A stretch of 64,000 bases of DNA from Haematococcus lacustris (taxonomy: Eukaryota; Chlorophyta; Chlorophyceae; Chlamydomonadales; Haematococcaceae), in contig JASKMD010000003.1 of NCBI GenBank assembly GCA_030144725.1, positions 13,846,496-13,910,495 of the forward strand, read 5' to 3'. Below the pieces are notes generated by a model. The model did not search any database and was not told where the DNA came from. It worked only from the letters and a program-made list of their open reading frames with translations. A program made the translations under genes and the position numbers. Shown piece after piece: positions 54,101-64,000 of this stretch. Positions within the stretch are counted from its first letter, which is position 1. Every line of letters starts with the position of its first letter.

Positions 54101-56300
54101 TGACATGTGCATCATGGCACGAGCAACGTAAAACAAACAATTCAATTGCCCCTGACAAAGGGGATGTGTGTGCGATAGAGTGTGCATAGCGTAGGATAGG
54201 GCTCTATCGACTCCTGGGTTTAGGGACCTAGGTTAGGGACACACACCGGTCACTGAGTCCTGTGGAGAAGTATAGGGGCTTGAGGATCGAGGTACAGGAC
54301 AGCCTATTTTCCTGTTGTGCCATGCTACTGGACAACGCTGAATGGATTGGAATCCGTGCCACACATGGTTCTTCCTAGTACATCGCAAGCTCGGTAGAAG
54401 GCAGTTCCTGGCCAGATAGGCGCACAGCTCTACTACATGTTTGTATGCATGCCTGAGCTATTGCCTGACTCATGAGGGTGGCAATAGTCTTGTGGTAGTA
54501 TGTCGTACATGCCAGAGTGTAAGCTGACGAAGCTCGGACGCTGCCTGGTATTTACAGCATTACTGTCACACTGGTAGTACTGTGCTACAGCCTCTGAAAT
54601 ACCTTGCTCGTCATCAAATGCAACTGTTGTCAAAGGATGGACAGCACAGTGGCAGAGCTCATGCAGTGGCAAAGTGCGGCGAAAGTTGAATGATGACGTT
54701 GTGCATGACTGCAGGTGAGAGCTGCACGGGTGTCACGGTGCATCCCTCTACCCAGCTCCTAGGAGTGACTCGAGGCTGCGTGGCTGACGGCTGGGCGCAA
54801 TGTCGTTGCTGAGTGCAGGGGGCTGTGGTCCAGCTGCCCTTCACCAAGCACCTCGGCAAAGCTGGGTGCTACACAACGGCACCAAGTGCCGTGCCATGCG
54901 CTGGGTGCCATGCCCGAAGCTGATGCCTGTTGGCACGGGCTTGTCTGGACGCTGCTGTTTTGCATACAATGGTGAGCCGCAAACCTCCGCACTCGACCCT
55001 CAACACCTCTTCTAGACAGTGCACCACCACCACCACCACCACCACCACCAGCCAGCACACACAGAACAGCAGAACCAGCACCCCTTCTCATGCAACACGC
55101 TGCCTGCCAAGGTGTTGGCCTGTGGTTGAGCTCCCTGTACTATACTGACTCACTGCCTCCATGGGTCACCCTACATAGTTGCAAACCCCAGGCTGGTGGA
55201 CTGTCTGCAGGGGGTGTTGCGAGGTGTCTGCACGAGGTCTGCAGATGCCGGCACAGTGGGGGCCAGGGGGGGCAGTGCCTGGACCTGCTGGCTATCCAGC
55301 AGAACCACTGGCTAGGCAGCTTACAACTGCCTCCACAGTGGGGTCCAAACTGCTGTACAGCATGCTAGGAGGCCACAAACACTCAATTGTTGAGCTTCTT
55401 CTGGATACCGGCCATGACCTGAATTGAGAAAGCAAGACCACTTACATTGCCACCTACTCCAGAGCACGACTCACTGCTGCCAGCATACCTCTTTTAGGCT
55501 GGGTGGGGCTGAAGGGCGCTTCACTTTGTGCTTGTCCACAAAGTTGGGGAGCACAACAGCGCTCACAAGGGCTGCGACGCATGCAGGTGGACATCGCATT
55601 GAGCACTGCGACATAGCGCAGTGTATATCATACACACTCACAAGTGCCGTATAGGCCCAGAGCCCACACCAGCACGGTCTCCTTGTACACCGCCCGCGTG
55701 AATGATTCCCACAGGCTCATCGCTCGTCTTTACTTCTCTGCTGGCCTCCGACTCTCTGTCTGGTAACTCTGAACAGTGTCCATTTGCAAGTCATCCCTCC
55801 CTCTTTGGTGGTCACCGCCGCGGTTGGCCCCCCCCCATGGCCCAAGAGATTAAACTAGCTCGTTTCGGCACGGATGAGGCCGACGACTGGTGCGATGAGC
55901 TGCTGATGGCCTGACGAGTGTGCAGCCAGCCCCAACGGTTTGCCGGGTGGCTGGCCCCTAACCCGCGACGTGTTTTGAAGCCTCGCAGATACTCTTAGCG
56001 ACTGCTATAGGCAGCCTGACCCAGTGCGGCATGAATGGCGCATCCTGACTGTCAGCACGCAACAGTGCTGCTCCGTCCCAGCACGCATCTAGACCCATCC
56101 CCAAGATGAGAGCGTGACCGCAACGGCGGGTTGCTGCTGAACCCGCTGCCAGATGCAAGTTGCAAAATTGCATATTGCACAAGATGCTTTATTCATTGGT
56201 ACCTACGGCTCCCGAGCAACCACGAGCAGCAAGTAACAGTTCAAAATATGCAGAAAACCGAGCTGATATTGTGTTTGACGCTGTGCAGGTCAGTGAAGGC
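54101..56300. other. no assignable gene; a few unrecognised ORFs
   Basis: A minus-strand frame at 54433-54690 encodes a short HELCH sequence (zincin-like spacing) and SGMYDILPQDYCHPHE, with no family assigned. A (CAC)n tract is at 55022-55050. A plus-strand frame ending 55914 finishes FGTDEADDWCDELLMA. None can be called a gene with confidence. Confidence 0.35.
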
Positions 56301-56857
56301 CATGGGTAACAAGAAACGGGTAGTGAAGGCTACATGTGCTAATGTGCGCAAAGTGAGGGAGGTTATTGCGCTATTGAGGCTGAGGCCAAGGCCAAGGCTG
56401 TCGCCGCGGAGGTTAAGGCTAAGGGCCAGGCTGATGCTAGTGATCATAAGGCTGAGGCGCAGTTGCACCAGCTGCAGGCAGACCTGCAGCACAGGGAGCA
56501 ACAGCTTGCTGACAACCAGTGCTTGCAACAACTACAGCAACAGGTTCATGACCTCCAGCGGGGTGAGCTTCAGCGCAAGGAGCAGCAGCTGGCTGACTTG
56601 GTCTGCTAAAGTGGGAGCAGCAGTTGACTGAGCAACAACAGCAGCTGACAAAGCAACGGCAACAGCTGCAGCAGCAGCGAGCGGACCTGCGCCGGAGGGA
56701 GCAGGATCTGACTGAGCGGCAGCACCAGCAGGAGCAGCAGCTAATTGAGCAGCGCTTGCTGACTGAGCAGCAAGCTCGCATACAGCTGTTCCAGCACCAG
56801 CTTCACAGGCTGCAGCAACAGCTCAAGGCCCAAAAGGTGGTTGAAGTGTTAGTCTAG
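56301..56857 (+). pseudogene. Gln/Leu-rich coiled-coil protein, frameshifted
   Basis: One frame gives AIEAEAKAKAVAAEVKAKGQ then QLHQLQADLQHREQQLADNQ and stops at TAA 56607-56609. The adjacent frame continues the heptads at once with LKWEQQLTEQQQQLTKQRQQ to a stop at 56857. A single missing or extra base near 56600-56610 would restore one coiled coil of about 165 residues. A GTGCAGGT junction at 56285 may be the acceptor of the exon. The family is not recognised; low-complexity coiled coils match many proteins. Confidence 0.45.
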
Positions 56858-58044
56858 ATGAGCAGAGCTTAGTCTATCCTGAGCTGGTAGGGAAAGTGTG
56901 TGGGGTTGCTGTGCTCACAAATTGGGCTAACGAGCATTTTGTTGTGCCATGCCAGTGCCAGCCACAGCCAACGTGGCCATATCATGCTTCGGCGCTTTCT
57001 GGTGTTGGACAACGCTAGGCAGGAAATGAGATCTGAGGAGCTGGAGTTTGAGTATGAGGCGGACGGTTGATGTGGCACCGGGTGTAAGGTGCACCGGGGT
57101 TAATCTGGAGAAGCAAGAACGGCCCACACTGATCAGCAGCGTGCTAGTGGCCATAATCATGACTGGGTGCAAGGTGCACGAGAGTCCACTACAGGTCACC
57201 CCCGCCATTGGCCCCGCAATTCACTTTTTGGCACCGTCTTTGATCCGCTGCATGTAATTCTTCCACCGTTGGGCTCTACATCTCACAACGGTGTCGCTAG
57301 CAGGTTAGGCCCTCTTTTGTCGATTGTACTGCATTGTCTCAACGACTTGATTAGCTTCGCAATGTCATTCTCCATCTGTTTATATGCGTGTCGCAACAGG
57401 AGAGATGAATTGGTGGCCGGAGGCATTTCCGTGCCGAGCAGCCTATGCTGCCGTCGGACTTGCAACTCGCGAATACATCTCAGGTAAGCACGGGGTGCTG
57501 TTTCTTAGTGCGTTTTGCATACAATGTCAACACATGCAACCAAATCTGCTGACCTCCACAGGTGCTTGGCTGTTTTGAGGATCAACACCAAACCCACACC
57601 AGCCCGAGGCTCTTCCAAGCAGCAGTGCAGCCAGGCTATCAGCCCTGGAAAACAGTGAGTTGGAGGTGAGTAAGATGTATTATATCGTCACTCATGTCTA
57701 GGTCAGTTTGATGTTCATGTGAACACTTGCGCAACGCATGACAGGCATGAACAGCTGAGGTTAGCACACAACTGTCGTGAGCCTTAAGATTTGAATTAAT
57801 TAGAACTAATTAATAAGCATGTTTTGTGGTGTGTGCCCCAAGACCTTGTCTTTGTGATTGTGTGTGCAGGATGCCAATAAATCACCCCCATCTCCATCAC
57901 CGAGCAAGGCAGCAGCGGCGTAGAGCAGCAGCCAACAAGGAGGTAGCAAGGAGTCAGCAAGGCATGACATGGAGCTGGACGTTGTTGTTGTGTTGTGTGT
58001 TGTTGTGTTGTGTCACCTTGTTGTTAGGGTACCCCCCCCCCTCC

Positions 58045-58212
58045 CCCCTTAAATCTAGCCCACCCCAGCCCACCCCAGCCCAGCCCAGCCTAGCCTAGCC
58101 TAGCCTAGCCCAGCCCACCCCAGCCCAGCCCACCCCAGCCCAGCCTAGCCTAGCCCAGCCCACCCCAGCCCAGCCTAGCTTAGCCCGCCCAGCCCAGCCC
58201 AGCCCAGCCTGA
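58045..58212. repeat. CAGCC/TAGCC pentamer array
   Basis: Irregular (CAGCC)n, (TAGCC)n and CACCCCAGCC units lie inside the 27-bp-TIR transposon. Confidence 0.85.
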
Positions 58213-59280
58213 TTTGGTACCATGGGGCATAGGCAGCAAGGCAAAGTGCTTAGCAGTCCCGTGGTGAGTGTTAGCTATAGCAAGGAGGTGCGACCAGTCC
58301 TTGCTTGTTGTGCACATAGCATAGGTGGTGTGTGAGGCATGAGTCATTGTGTTGTGGTGTGTTGTTGAGGTGGTGGTGTTGATGTGTACGAGTGGAGGTG
58401 TTGTGGTGTGGTGTTGCCACCTTTTTACATCAATGCATGTGCTTGGCATCAGCGATACATGTCTTCTGTAGTGGTGTTGCAAGGCGTTTGAGCATCGATA
58501 CATGTATTTCTGTAATGATTTTGCGTGACATGTGCCTGCTGAAGTTGAGGAAGAGGGTTGAGGCACCACGGCACATGTAACACTGAAAGCCAGAGCCATC
58601 CCGAGCCATCCCGACAACATATTGCCAAGTGATGATGTAGCGCTGTCATAAGGCAGCTTACATTTGCATAGAGTCATGCCGCAACGTCAGTGAGGTAAGG
58701 GGTGCCAGCTGGCTGACTTGTGCGCATATTCACGAATTATATGCTCCATGCACTGACATGCAAGCAGGCGTACTGCACTTGTGCCGTTGGCTTACGGCGT
58801 GCGTAGAAGGATTGCTAGCCTCGCCTTATGATGTGCGTGAGTCTTTTAGGAGCGGAAGGCACAGGTCAGGTTTGGGCGGGCGCCGATCTGAGCTAGTGTT
58901 TTGCGGCTGCTGGGTGCCGCATACGCCTGTTACACCCGACTGCGTCAAAACTTTGTCGCGAGCTACACGGAGATTCGCGCCCCAGACCGTCTCACATTTG
59001 CGGGGCCAATGGCGGGGGTGACAGATAAGTCGCCCGGTCACACATGGCCGGAATTGAGCCACAAATGTGTCCCGAAAAACGTCGACAACTGGCCTGTAAG
59101 CCCATCCCTGCGCAGCGTGGTCCTGGCCGACGCCCTGTCAGTGGTAACAGCTGAGGAACAGCGCCCACGGCTGATAGCGTTGGTCAACCCAGGCGAGGCC
59201 AGGTGGGGCAGCTCACACCACACCCATAACTCCGCCACAGCGTAGCGCAACGCAGCAGCGTAGAGCAACGCACAGCGTAG

Positions 59281-59694
59281 CGCAACGCAGCAGCCCCCAC
59301 AGGGAAGCTTCCAACCGTTTCAGGTAATCATTGCTCGCGAGCAGGCGGTTGGTGTGCGCTCGCTGCAGGGGGCGATGTCCTGGCTAGCTGGCTTAATCTT
59401 AAGGGGCAAGACGACGAATGTATCAGCCCCTCTGCGGCCCTGCTATGCCCCTGTAGAGTTGGGCAGGAGCGACCAGGCCAGTCACCACCACGACGAAGAA
59501 AGCTTGCCAGGCCCCAGCATAACCAGGAGCAAGAGGATGGGCAGTTGGAGGAGTACGAGCAGCAGCACCAACAGCAGCAACAGCAGGGAGAGCAGCAACA
59601 GAAGGGGGACACCCCGTGGGCACGGCGAAAGACAGTAGCGGATGAGCATTGGAGGTTGGTCAATCCCTGCATGCGCCTGGGCGTGGAAGTCTGA
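59281..59694 (+). CDS. unrecognised ORF inside the MULE
   Basis: Open for 138 codons without an early ATG. It contains a poly-Gln/Glu run and ends TPWARRKTVADEHWRLVNPC then MRLGVEV and TGA. The ordered C-terminus looks protein-like, so it may be a captured exon or a transposase tail. Another frame at 59322-59640 (REQAVGVRSLQGAMSWLAGL) is also open after an acceptor-like GTTTCAG. No family assigned. Confidence 0.25.
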   Translation, partial: RNAAAPTGKLPTVSGNHCSRAGGWCALAAGGDVLASWLNLKGQDDECISPSAALLCPCRVGQERPGQSPPRRRKLARPQHNQEQEDGQLEEYEQQHQQQQQQGEQQQKGDTPWARRKTVADEHWRLVNPCMRLGVEV

Positions 59695-59720
59695 GTGCGC
59701 TAGGTAAGTAGGATGTGGAT

Positions 59721-59750
59721 GGGTTAGGGTTAGGGTAACCCTAACCCTAC
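59721..59750. repeat. telomere-like palindrome TTAGGG/CCCTAA
   Basis: GGGTTAGGGTTAGGGT is followed directly by AACCCTAACCCTA, two TTAGGG-type units head to head inside the MULE. Confidence 0.75.
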
Positions 59751-60981
59751 ACATCATGGTTGCACATAGAGAGCCATCTGTAGCTGTCTTCGGGAATGGC
59801 TACAGCCAGGCTGACGTAAGCAACGCACAAATACCCACACACCCTTCCCCAAGACCCCCAATACACCAACAAAAATATTCCATGTCATGCTCACACGCAT
59901 GCACCTACACGCGCAATGCTCACAGTGTAGTGCATTGCCCTGTGCGTAAATGCAGGCTTGGGAGTGTTTGAACACGACTGGAGTGCAACTGAACCTTCAT
60001 GCTGCCAATGCCCTTTTGCCAAGGGCCCCAAGCAGCCCAGGTATGAAGGCCTGCCGCACTTGCCTGCCCACCCACCCTCCACCTGCCTGCTTACTGGCCT
60101 GCCAGCCTGCCAGCTCACCTACATATTCACCAGACAGCCTGCTCATGTGCCTGCCCAACACCCTCCACCTGCCTGCCCACATGCCCACAGCCCACTTGTC
60201 ATATGCTTGACAGCCTACCTGCCTGCCTGCCTACATGCCTGACAGCCCACCTGCTTGCCTGCCTGACAGCCTGCCAGCTTGCCTAGATGCTTGACAGCCT
60301 GCCTGCCTACATGCTAGACAGCCCAACTGCCTGACAACCCACATGCCTGACAGCCTGCCTGCCCCTCCACCACCTGCTTACCCAAGCTGCATGCAACCCT
60401 GTTGCGCTTACCGCATGCCCCTGCTGCACTGCTCGCCTGCCTCTGCGCTTCAAACCTGCCCCTGCCCCATGTGGCCCAGCTGTGCTTACCGCATGCTCCT
60501 GCTGTGATGCCAACATGCCCTTGCCTCTCAACATGTCTGCTCATGGGCAGTACGCCTGCTGCGCCTTGCCTGGTGCTGATAGGAGCTGCCGGTGCTGAGG
60601 CTACTGGAGAGGATTACCGTGGGCATTCTTCACCCTGCTGCGTCTTGTCCGATGCCGATGAGCGAGTGGGCTGCGGTTGGACGGTTGGAAGCTTCCCTGT
60701 GGGGGCTGCTGCGTTGCGCTACGCTGTGCGTTGCTCTACGCTGCTGCGTTGCGCTACGCTGTGGCGGAGTTATGGGTGTGGTGTGAGCTGCCCCACCTGG
60801 CCTCGCCTGGGTTGACCAACGCTACCAGCCGTGGGCGCTGTTCCTCAGCTGTTACCAGGGCGTCGGCCAGGGCCACGCTGCGCAGGGATGGGCTTACAGG
60901 CCAGTTGTCGACGTTTTTCGGGACACATTTGTGGCTCAATTCCGGCCATGTGTGACCGGGCGACTTAACTGGGGGTGACCT

Positions 60982-61350
60982 TCAGAGCAGCACTACCGGC
61001 CCACAAAGATGGGCATCGCGTTTCTGGACAAAAGACACGTTGGGAGTCCACCATTATTATAAATCAAAGTTGGAAGTCCATCATATGACGTTCTGGTGAC
61101 AGTTAACTAGACAGCAAAAAGGCCCAAGTTCAGGGACATTTGGCATGGGGTGACGTGACACAAGTTGCACCCTGTTCTTGTGCAGGAACAGGCCACAAGC
61201 ACAACCAGCACTCCCAAACATGTAATGCACACATGTCAGGGGGGTCCTGCGCCCGAAATAATGAAAACTAGCCTCGTGCTGGTGAGCTGCACCGCCTTGC
61301 GCAAGAGTCGCTGTAAACCTCTTATTGACCAGTTAGATTTTATAAGGGGT
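60982..61350. other. no gene seen
   Basis: Two imperfect copies of a TTGG(G/A)AGTCCA(C/T)CAT word lie at 61048-61085. Otherwise unassigned. Confidence 0.4.
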
Positions 61351-61371
61351 GCGGCCAATGGCGGGGGTGAC

Positions 61372-61548
61372 CTGGTGCCGCCGCTGCCATGTCCTCAGCA
61401 GGCCTTTGTCCCGTACGTGCACCCAATCCTGGCCCACACCGCCTGGATTAGGCATGGCGGGGCGGCCCGTCCAGCTGCTGAGCTCGAGAAGGCGCGGCCC
61501 CGACCCGGCTGCAATGCGGCGGATGTTCAGCGCGGCTGACACTCAGGA
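61372..61548 (-). pseudogene. Fanzor-like C-terminal fragment next to a transposon end
   Basis: The minus strand gives VSAALNIRRIAAGSGPRLLE, then LSSWTGRPAMPNPG and LLRTWQRRHQ, colinear with the end of the gene at 52848-54100. It breaks off at RRHQ exactly where AGGTCACCCCCGCCATTGGC begins. Upstream of the NIRR block the match stops near 61548, so about 55 codons survive. Confidence 0.7.
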
Positions 61549-63236
61549 TGTCCCAACATGGGGTTGGTAATCTTCATGCAAGTACTCGCTACAAAGTGCA
61601 CCGATTGCGATAGCGTTTGTTGCATTGGCACCTGCGAATTACTCCGCATCTACTGGCAAGCGGCGCGTTAATCCTTGCATCAGAGTCCATGCCGGCGCAA
61701 GCGAGCGCGGACACACCTCAGCTGCTCACTATCGATTGGTCTAGTGGTGAGTAGAGGCACCAATGAGCGAACTGCGCTTGGCATCGAGCCGGAAGTACAA
61801 TCACATTTCAGCCCGCCAGGCTCGCTCCGCGAGCCTCTTAGTGGTGCAGGCGGTGTTGGATGGCCATCGTTGGGCATGTTATGTATCGACATTGTCAACA
61901 CGTGCGTCTCTCTCTCAGGAATGGAGACCCCCATCCACAAAATGGCATGTCGTGAGCTGACCATTGTGAGTTTCCAGACTTTCGACTAGTAACTCTGTTT
62001 GTTACTCAACGTCACAGCTGCTGGAGAAGAAAGCATGGCAATTAGATGATCAGGCCTGCTCCAAATGACATTGGCGTGACCCGACTTTGCCTTGCAGGAA
62101 TGACTAGCCTACTCCGACCGCCCGGACCGTGCCCCCTCGCACCCCCTTGCACGCCCTTGCACCCCCACCCCCTCCCCAGCCCAGCATAGCCTTCCTACCT
62201 CCTCCTACCCCCTCCCAACCCTAGCCCCGCCCTCCCACCCCCCCACCCCACCCCCTCCCAGCCCCCTCACTGCCCTCCCACCCCTGCTACCCCCTCCCAA
62301 CCCCGGCCCCGCCCTCCCACCCCCCCCACCACCCCCTCCCAGCCCCCTCACTGCCCTCCCACCCCCGCTACCCCCTCCCACCCCCGGCCCCGCCCTCCCA
62401 CCCCCCTCCCACCCCTCCCTCCCTCCTTCCCTCCCTTCCCATCCCTAGCAACTCCTGCCCACCCCCATGGGGCGCAGCCTGCGGCGTGCTCAGCTCCAAA
62501 CCCTTGTAAACTCACCAAGAGCTGGTTATCTGCACAGCCCTAACGGCCTGAAAGCCACAGCAAGGTGCTCGTCATCAGAGGCAAGGTGCTCGTCATCAGA
62601 GTGACAGCTGCTGTGCCCAAAGAAGTAGCGGCTGGCCAGCATCAGCGCCTCACCGCCCAGATCACAGACGTGTTGGCCATCGTCAGGGGGTCAGGGCGGA
62701 GCTGGACACAAGCTGGACACGCAAGCGGAGGGCGGGCGGGAGGGATCCGACCCAACATGTCGAGCAAGGTAACGTAGCAATGTCCTACACACCTTGAGTG
62801 GCCTTACCGAGTGGCCAGGTAGTAGGTACTACTCACGAAGCGGTCAAGCAATGCAGCAGCCTTGTATACTTCCGAGCATGGGTGGAGGGGCGTCGTTACA
62901 TCGGTTTGGCGTGCCATGTGCATTGTTTTGACTGCGGCGACTGTCCCTGACTGTTTGCAGAGGCTACTGGGCCACGTCGGTCGCGGCGGTCGGTCGCGGC
63001 GAGGCCCGCATGAGCAAAACTGACATGAATTTGAATGTCAAGATTCGAGCCGCCATAGCACTCAGCACAGTGCACAGTATTTAATGATACATGTTTCACC
63101 GCATAGCTGACGGAGTCCTCTATCCAGTGATGTGCGAAACATAAATAGAAACCACGTGGCTGAGACGCGGCGTCGTTTTGATTACCAGGGGTCGGTTTCC
63201 TATCATTTCCTGTCATTTTTTGCTAGTTGGGGTCGC
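61549..63236. other. no assignable gene; C-rich repeat block
   Basis: 62105-62450 is an irregular CCCTCCCACCCCC array. At 62552-62596 GGCAAGGTGCTCGTCATCAG is duplicated in tandem. Frames at 61675-61989 and 62565-62777 show no motifs. Confidence 0.45.
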
Positions 63237-63660
63237 CTGACTGACACGTCTCGGTCGTAGAACCTGATACTGTTGATGCTTGTTGAGCACATCAAGCCCC
63301 GGATCCGTGATCGCGTCGCCATGCTGCGCACCAGGTGCAGCCACCTGCAAGGCGACATAGATCAATGCACTTTCCTTGCCAAACCAAGTCAAGGCGTGCC
63401 TAGTCAAGCCGTGCCTAGTCTAAACGGTGCTGGGCACAGTCTAGGCTGGCATGAGGCTCCTACAACTCCAACAATGCAAATGCACCTGAGGTCTCTCACC
63501 TGAAGCACTCTTCCTGGCCTAACACCAGAAGGGCAGAGCTGACCCGGCTGGTACGGAACTCATGCACCGCCCGGGGAACTGCTTGCATGCCTCCCATCTG
63601 CTTGACAGGCACACACCTGCTGCCAATGGTGCCGCTGCCGCTGAAGCCAGAAACCGTATT
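63237..63660 (-). pseudogene. Fanzor-like fragment (two exon remnants)
   Basis: The minus strand gives GFSGSGTIGSRCVPVKQM and AVHEFRTSRVSSA up to an AG|GTGAGA donor near 63501. After an intron with acceptor GCCTTGCAG (about 63353) it continues WLHLVRSMATRSRIRGLMCS and RFYDRDVS. It ends abruptly at 63237 just after the RuvC-III Asp. Deletions shorten the first block relative to the copy at 52848-54100. Same intron position as that copy, so both derive from an intron-containing parent. Confidence 0.7.
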
Positions 63661-64000
63661 CACCAGATTGCGTGCTTGCTGATGCATTGACGGGCGAAAT
63701 GCTTCACAATGGACAAGTCGCAATTAAGCTCTCTAGACGGAGATTTAATACGAGTGCGTAAACGCAGACGATGGCTACCATTGAGCCCGACCGTACACTG
63801 ACTGCCACCTGGATGCGAGCTTGCGCAGGAAATCGCATCCCACTTGACAGCCCCAGCCCGTTCGAGCCTGTCCCTGACATGCAAGCAGCTGCAGCACTTA
63901 GTGGATTCTGTGCAAGGAGAATTGTCTTTCAGTGCCTTCTTCCTCTGTACCTGCAGCCCATCTGGAATGTTCAAGCTGTCACAGCGCCTCCCAGCTGCCT
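63661..64000. other. no gene seen at the window end
   Basis: A minus-strand frame of 104 codons (63660-63974) has no recognisable motif and overlaps the Fanzor remnant boundary. Confidence 0.4.

Larger units (their letters stand above)
59023..60970. mobile_element. Mutator-like element (MULE), non-autonomous, long TIRs, 9-bp TSD
   Basis: Direct duplications GGGGGTGAC flank it at 59014-59022 and 60971-60979. The ends AGATAAGTCGCCCGGTCACA (left) and AGTTAAGTCGCCCGGTCACA (right, inverted) open terminal inverted repeats of about 290 bp (59023-59318 and 60678-60970), with the AGCGTAGCGCAACGCAGCAG words at their inner ends. Long TIRs plus a 9-bp duplication are the signature of MULEs. The 1.36-kb interior encodes no recognisable transposase. 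Confidence 0.75.
57193..60981. mobile_element. DNA transposon with 27-bp TIRs, right tip split by a MULE
   Basis: The left end AGGTCACCCCCGCCATTGGC continues CCCGCAA (57193-57219). The right end is its perfect reverse complement, but it is interrupted: 58998-59022 then CCT at 60979-60981 after the MULE and one 9-bp duplication copy. The unsplit element would be about 1.83 kb. The interior holds CAGCCCAGCC/CCTAGCC repeats (58060-58212) and no transposase I can recognise. A solo copy of the same end lies at 61351-61372. No clear target duplication flanks it. Confidence 0.6.

Noticed and set aside
60969..60981. GGGGGTGACC as an independent transposon end
   Set aside because: It is in the wrong orientation for an element to its right and is explained as the displaced tip plus 9-bp duplication created by the MULE.

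Overview
The window reads as nuclear DNA of a GC-rich green alga (Chlorophyta, most likely a volvocalean/chlamydomonadalean relative). The genes are split by many short GT-AG introns with GTGAGT/TGCAG borders. They encode eukaryotic proteins such as HUS1, mitochondrial processing peptidase beta, a GPR107-type Golgi protein and a GYP7/TBC RabGAP. Intergenic DNA is packed with LTR retrotransposons, Fanzor (eukaryotic TnpB-like) pieces and extreme tandem arrays. The species assignment is inference; no organelle or rRNA marker is present.

Layout. 1-3118: a Ty3/gypsy chromovirus fragment (+), broken by two related 345-bp MITEs with 2-bp target duplications and by a stop inside the chromodomain. 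3461-7165: two minisatellites that share a core word on opposite strands, flanking a triplicated exon/intron-like noncoding unit. 7458-12995: a second gypsy element (-) with two protease-like domains and no visible integrase. 13749-15693: a giant palindrome (arms about 0.95 kb) with two copies of a small Cys/His-rich ORF. 15707-16616: the 3' exons of an Abraxas-like gene (-). 17795-28149: a TBC/RabGAP gene (+) in which successive introns hold tandem arrays of different unit length. 29357-31547: a CCDC174-like gene (+). 32100-37286: a complete, very young Ty1/copia element (-) with 242-bp LTRs differing at one base and a GTTTG target duplication. 37662-38297: the C-terminal part of a Fanzor-like protein.

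From 38699 to 49966 there is a compact conserved block: MPP-beta (10 exons, +), a GPR107/GOST-family membrane protein (4 exons, +) and HUS1 (9 exons, -). All introns of MPP-beta and GOST join in phase. HUS1 also joins in phase except for one extra base inside exon 3. Two HUS1 introns carry arrays of 750-870 bp.

50347-64000 is a transposon graveyard. It contains TTAA-flanked foldback elements made of hairpins within hairpins, a Fanzor gene whose 5' end is cut by one of them, and a 27-bp-TIR DNA transposon whose right tip is split by a Mutator-like element with long TIRs and a 9-bp target duplication. Two more Fanzor fragments lie near the right end.

The host genes are unrelated housekeeping genes (DNA-damage checkpoint, mitochondrial import, membrane traffic) and do not form a pathway or operon. 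What links the window is its repeat biology: nested insertions, long inverted repeats and intron-confined microsatellite expansion.
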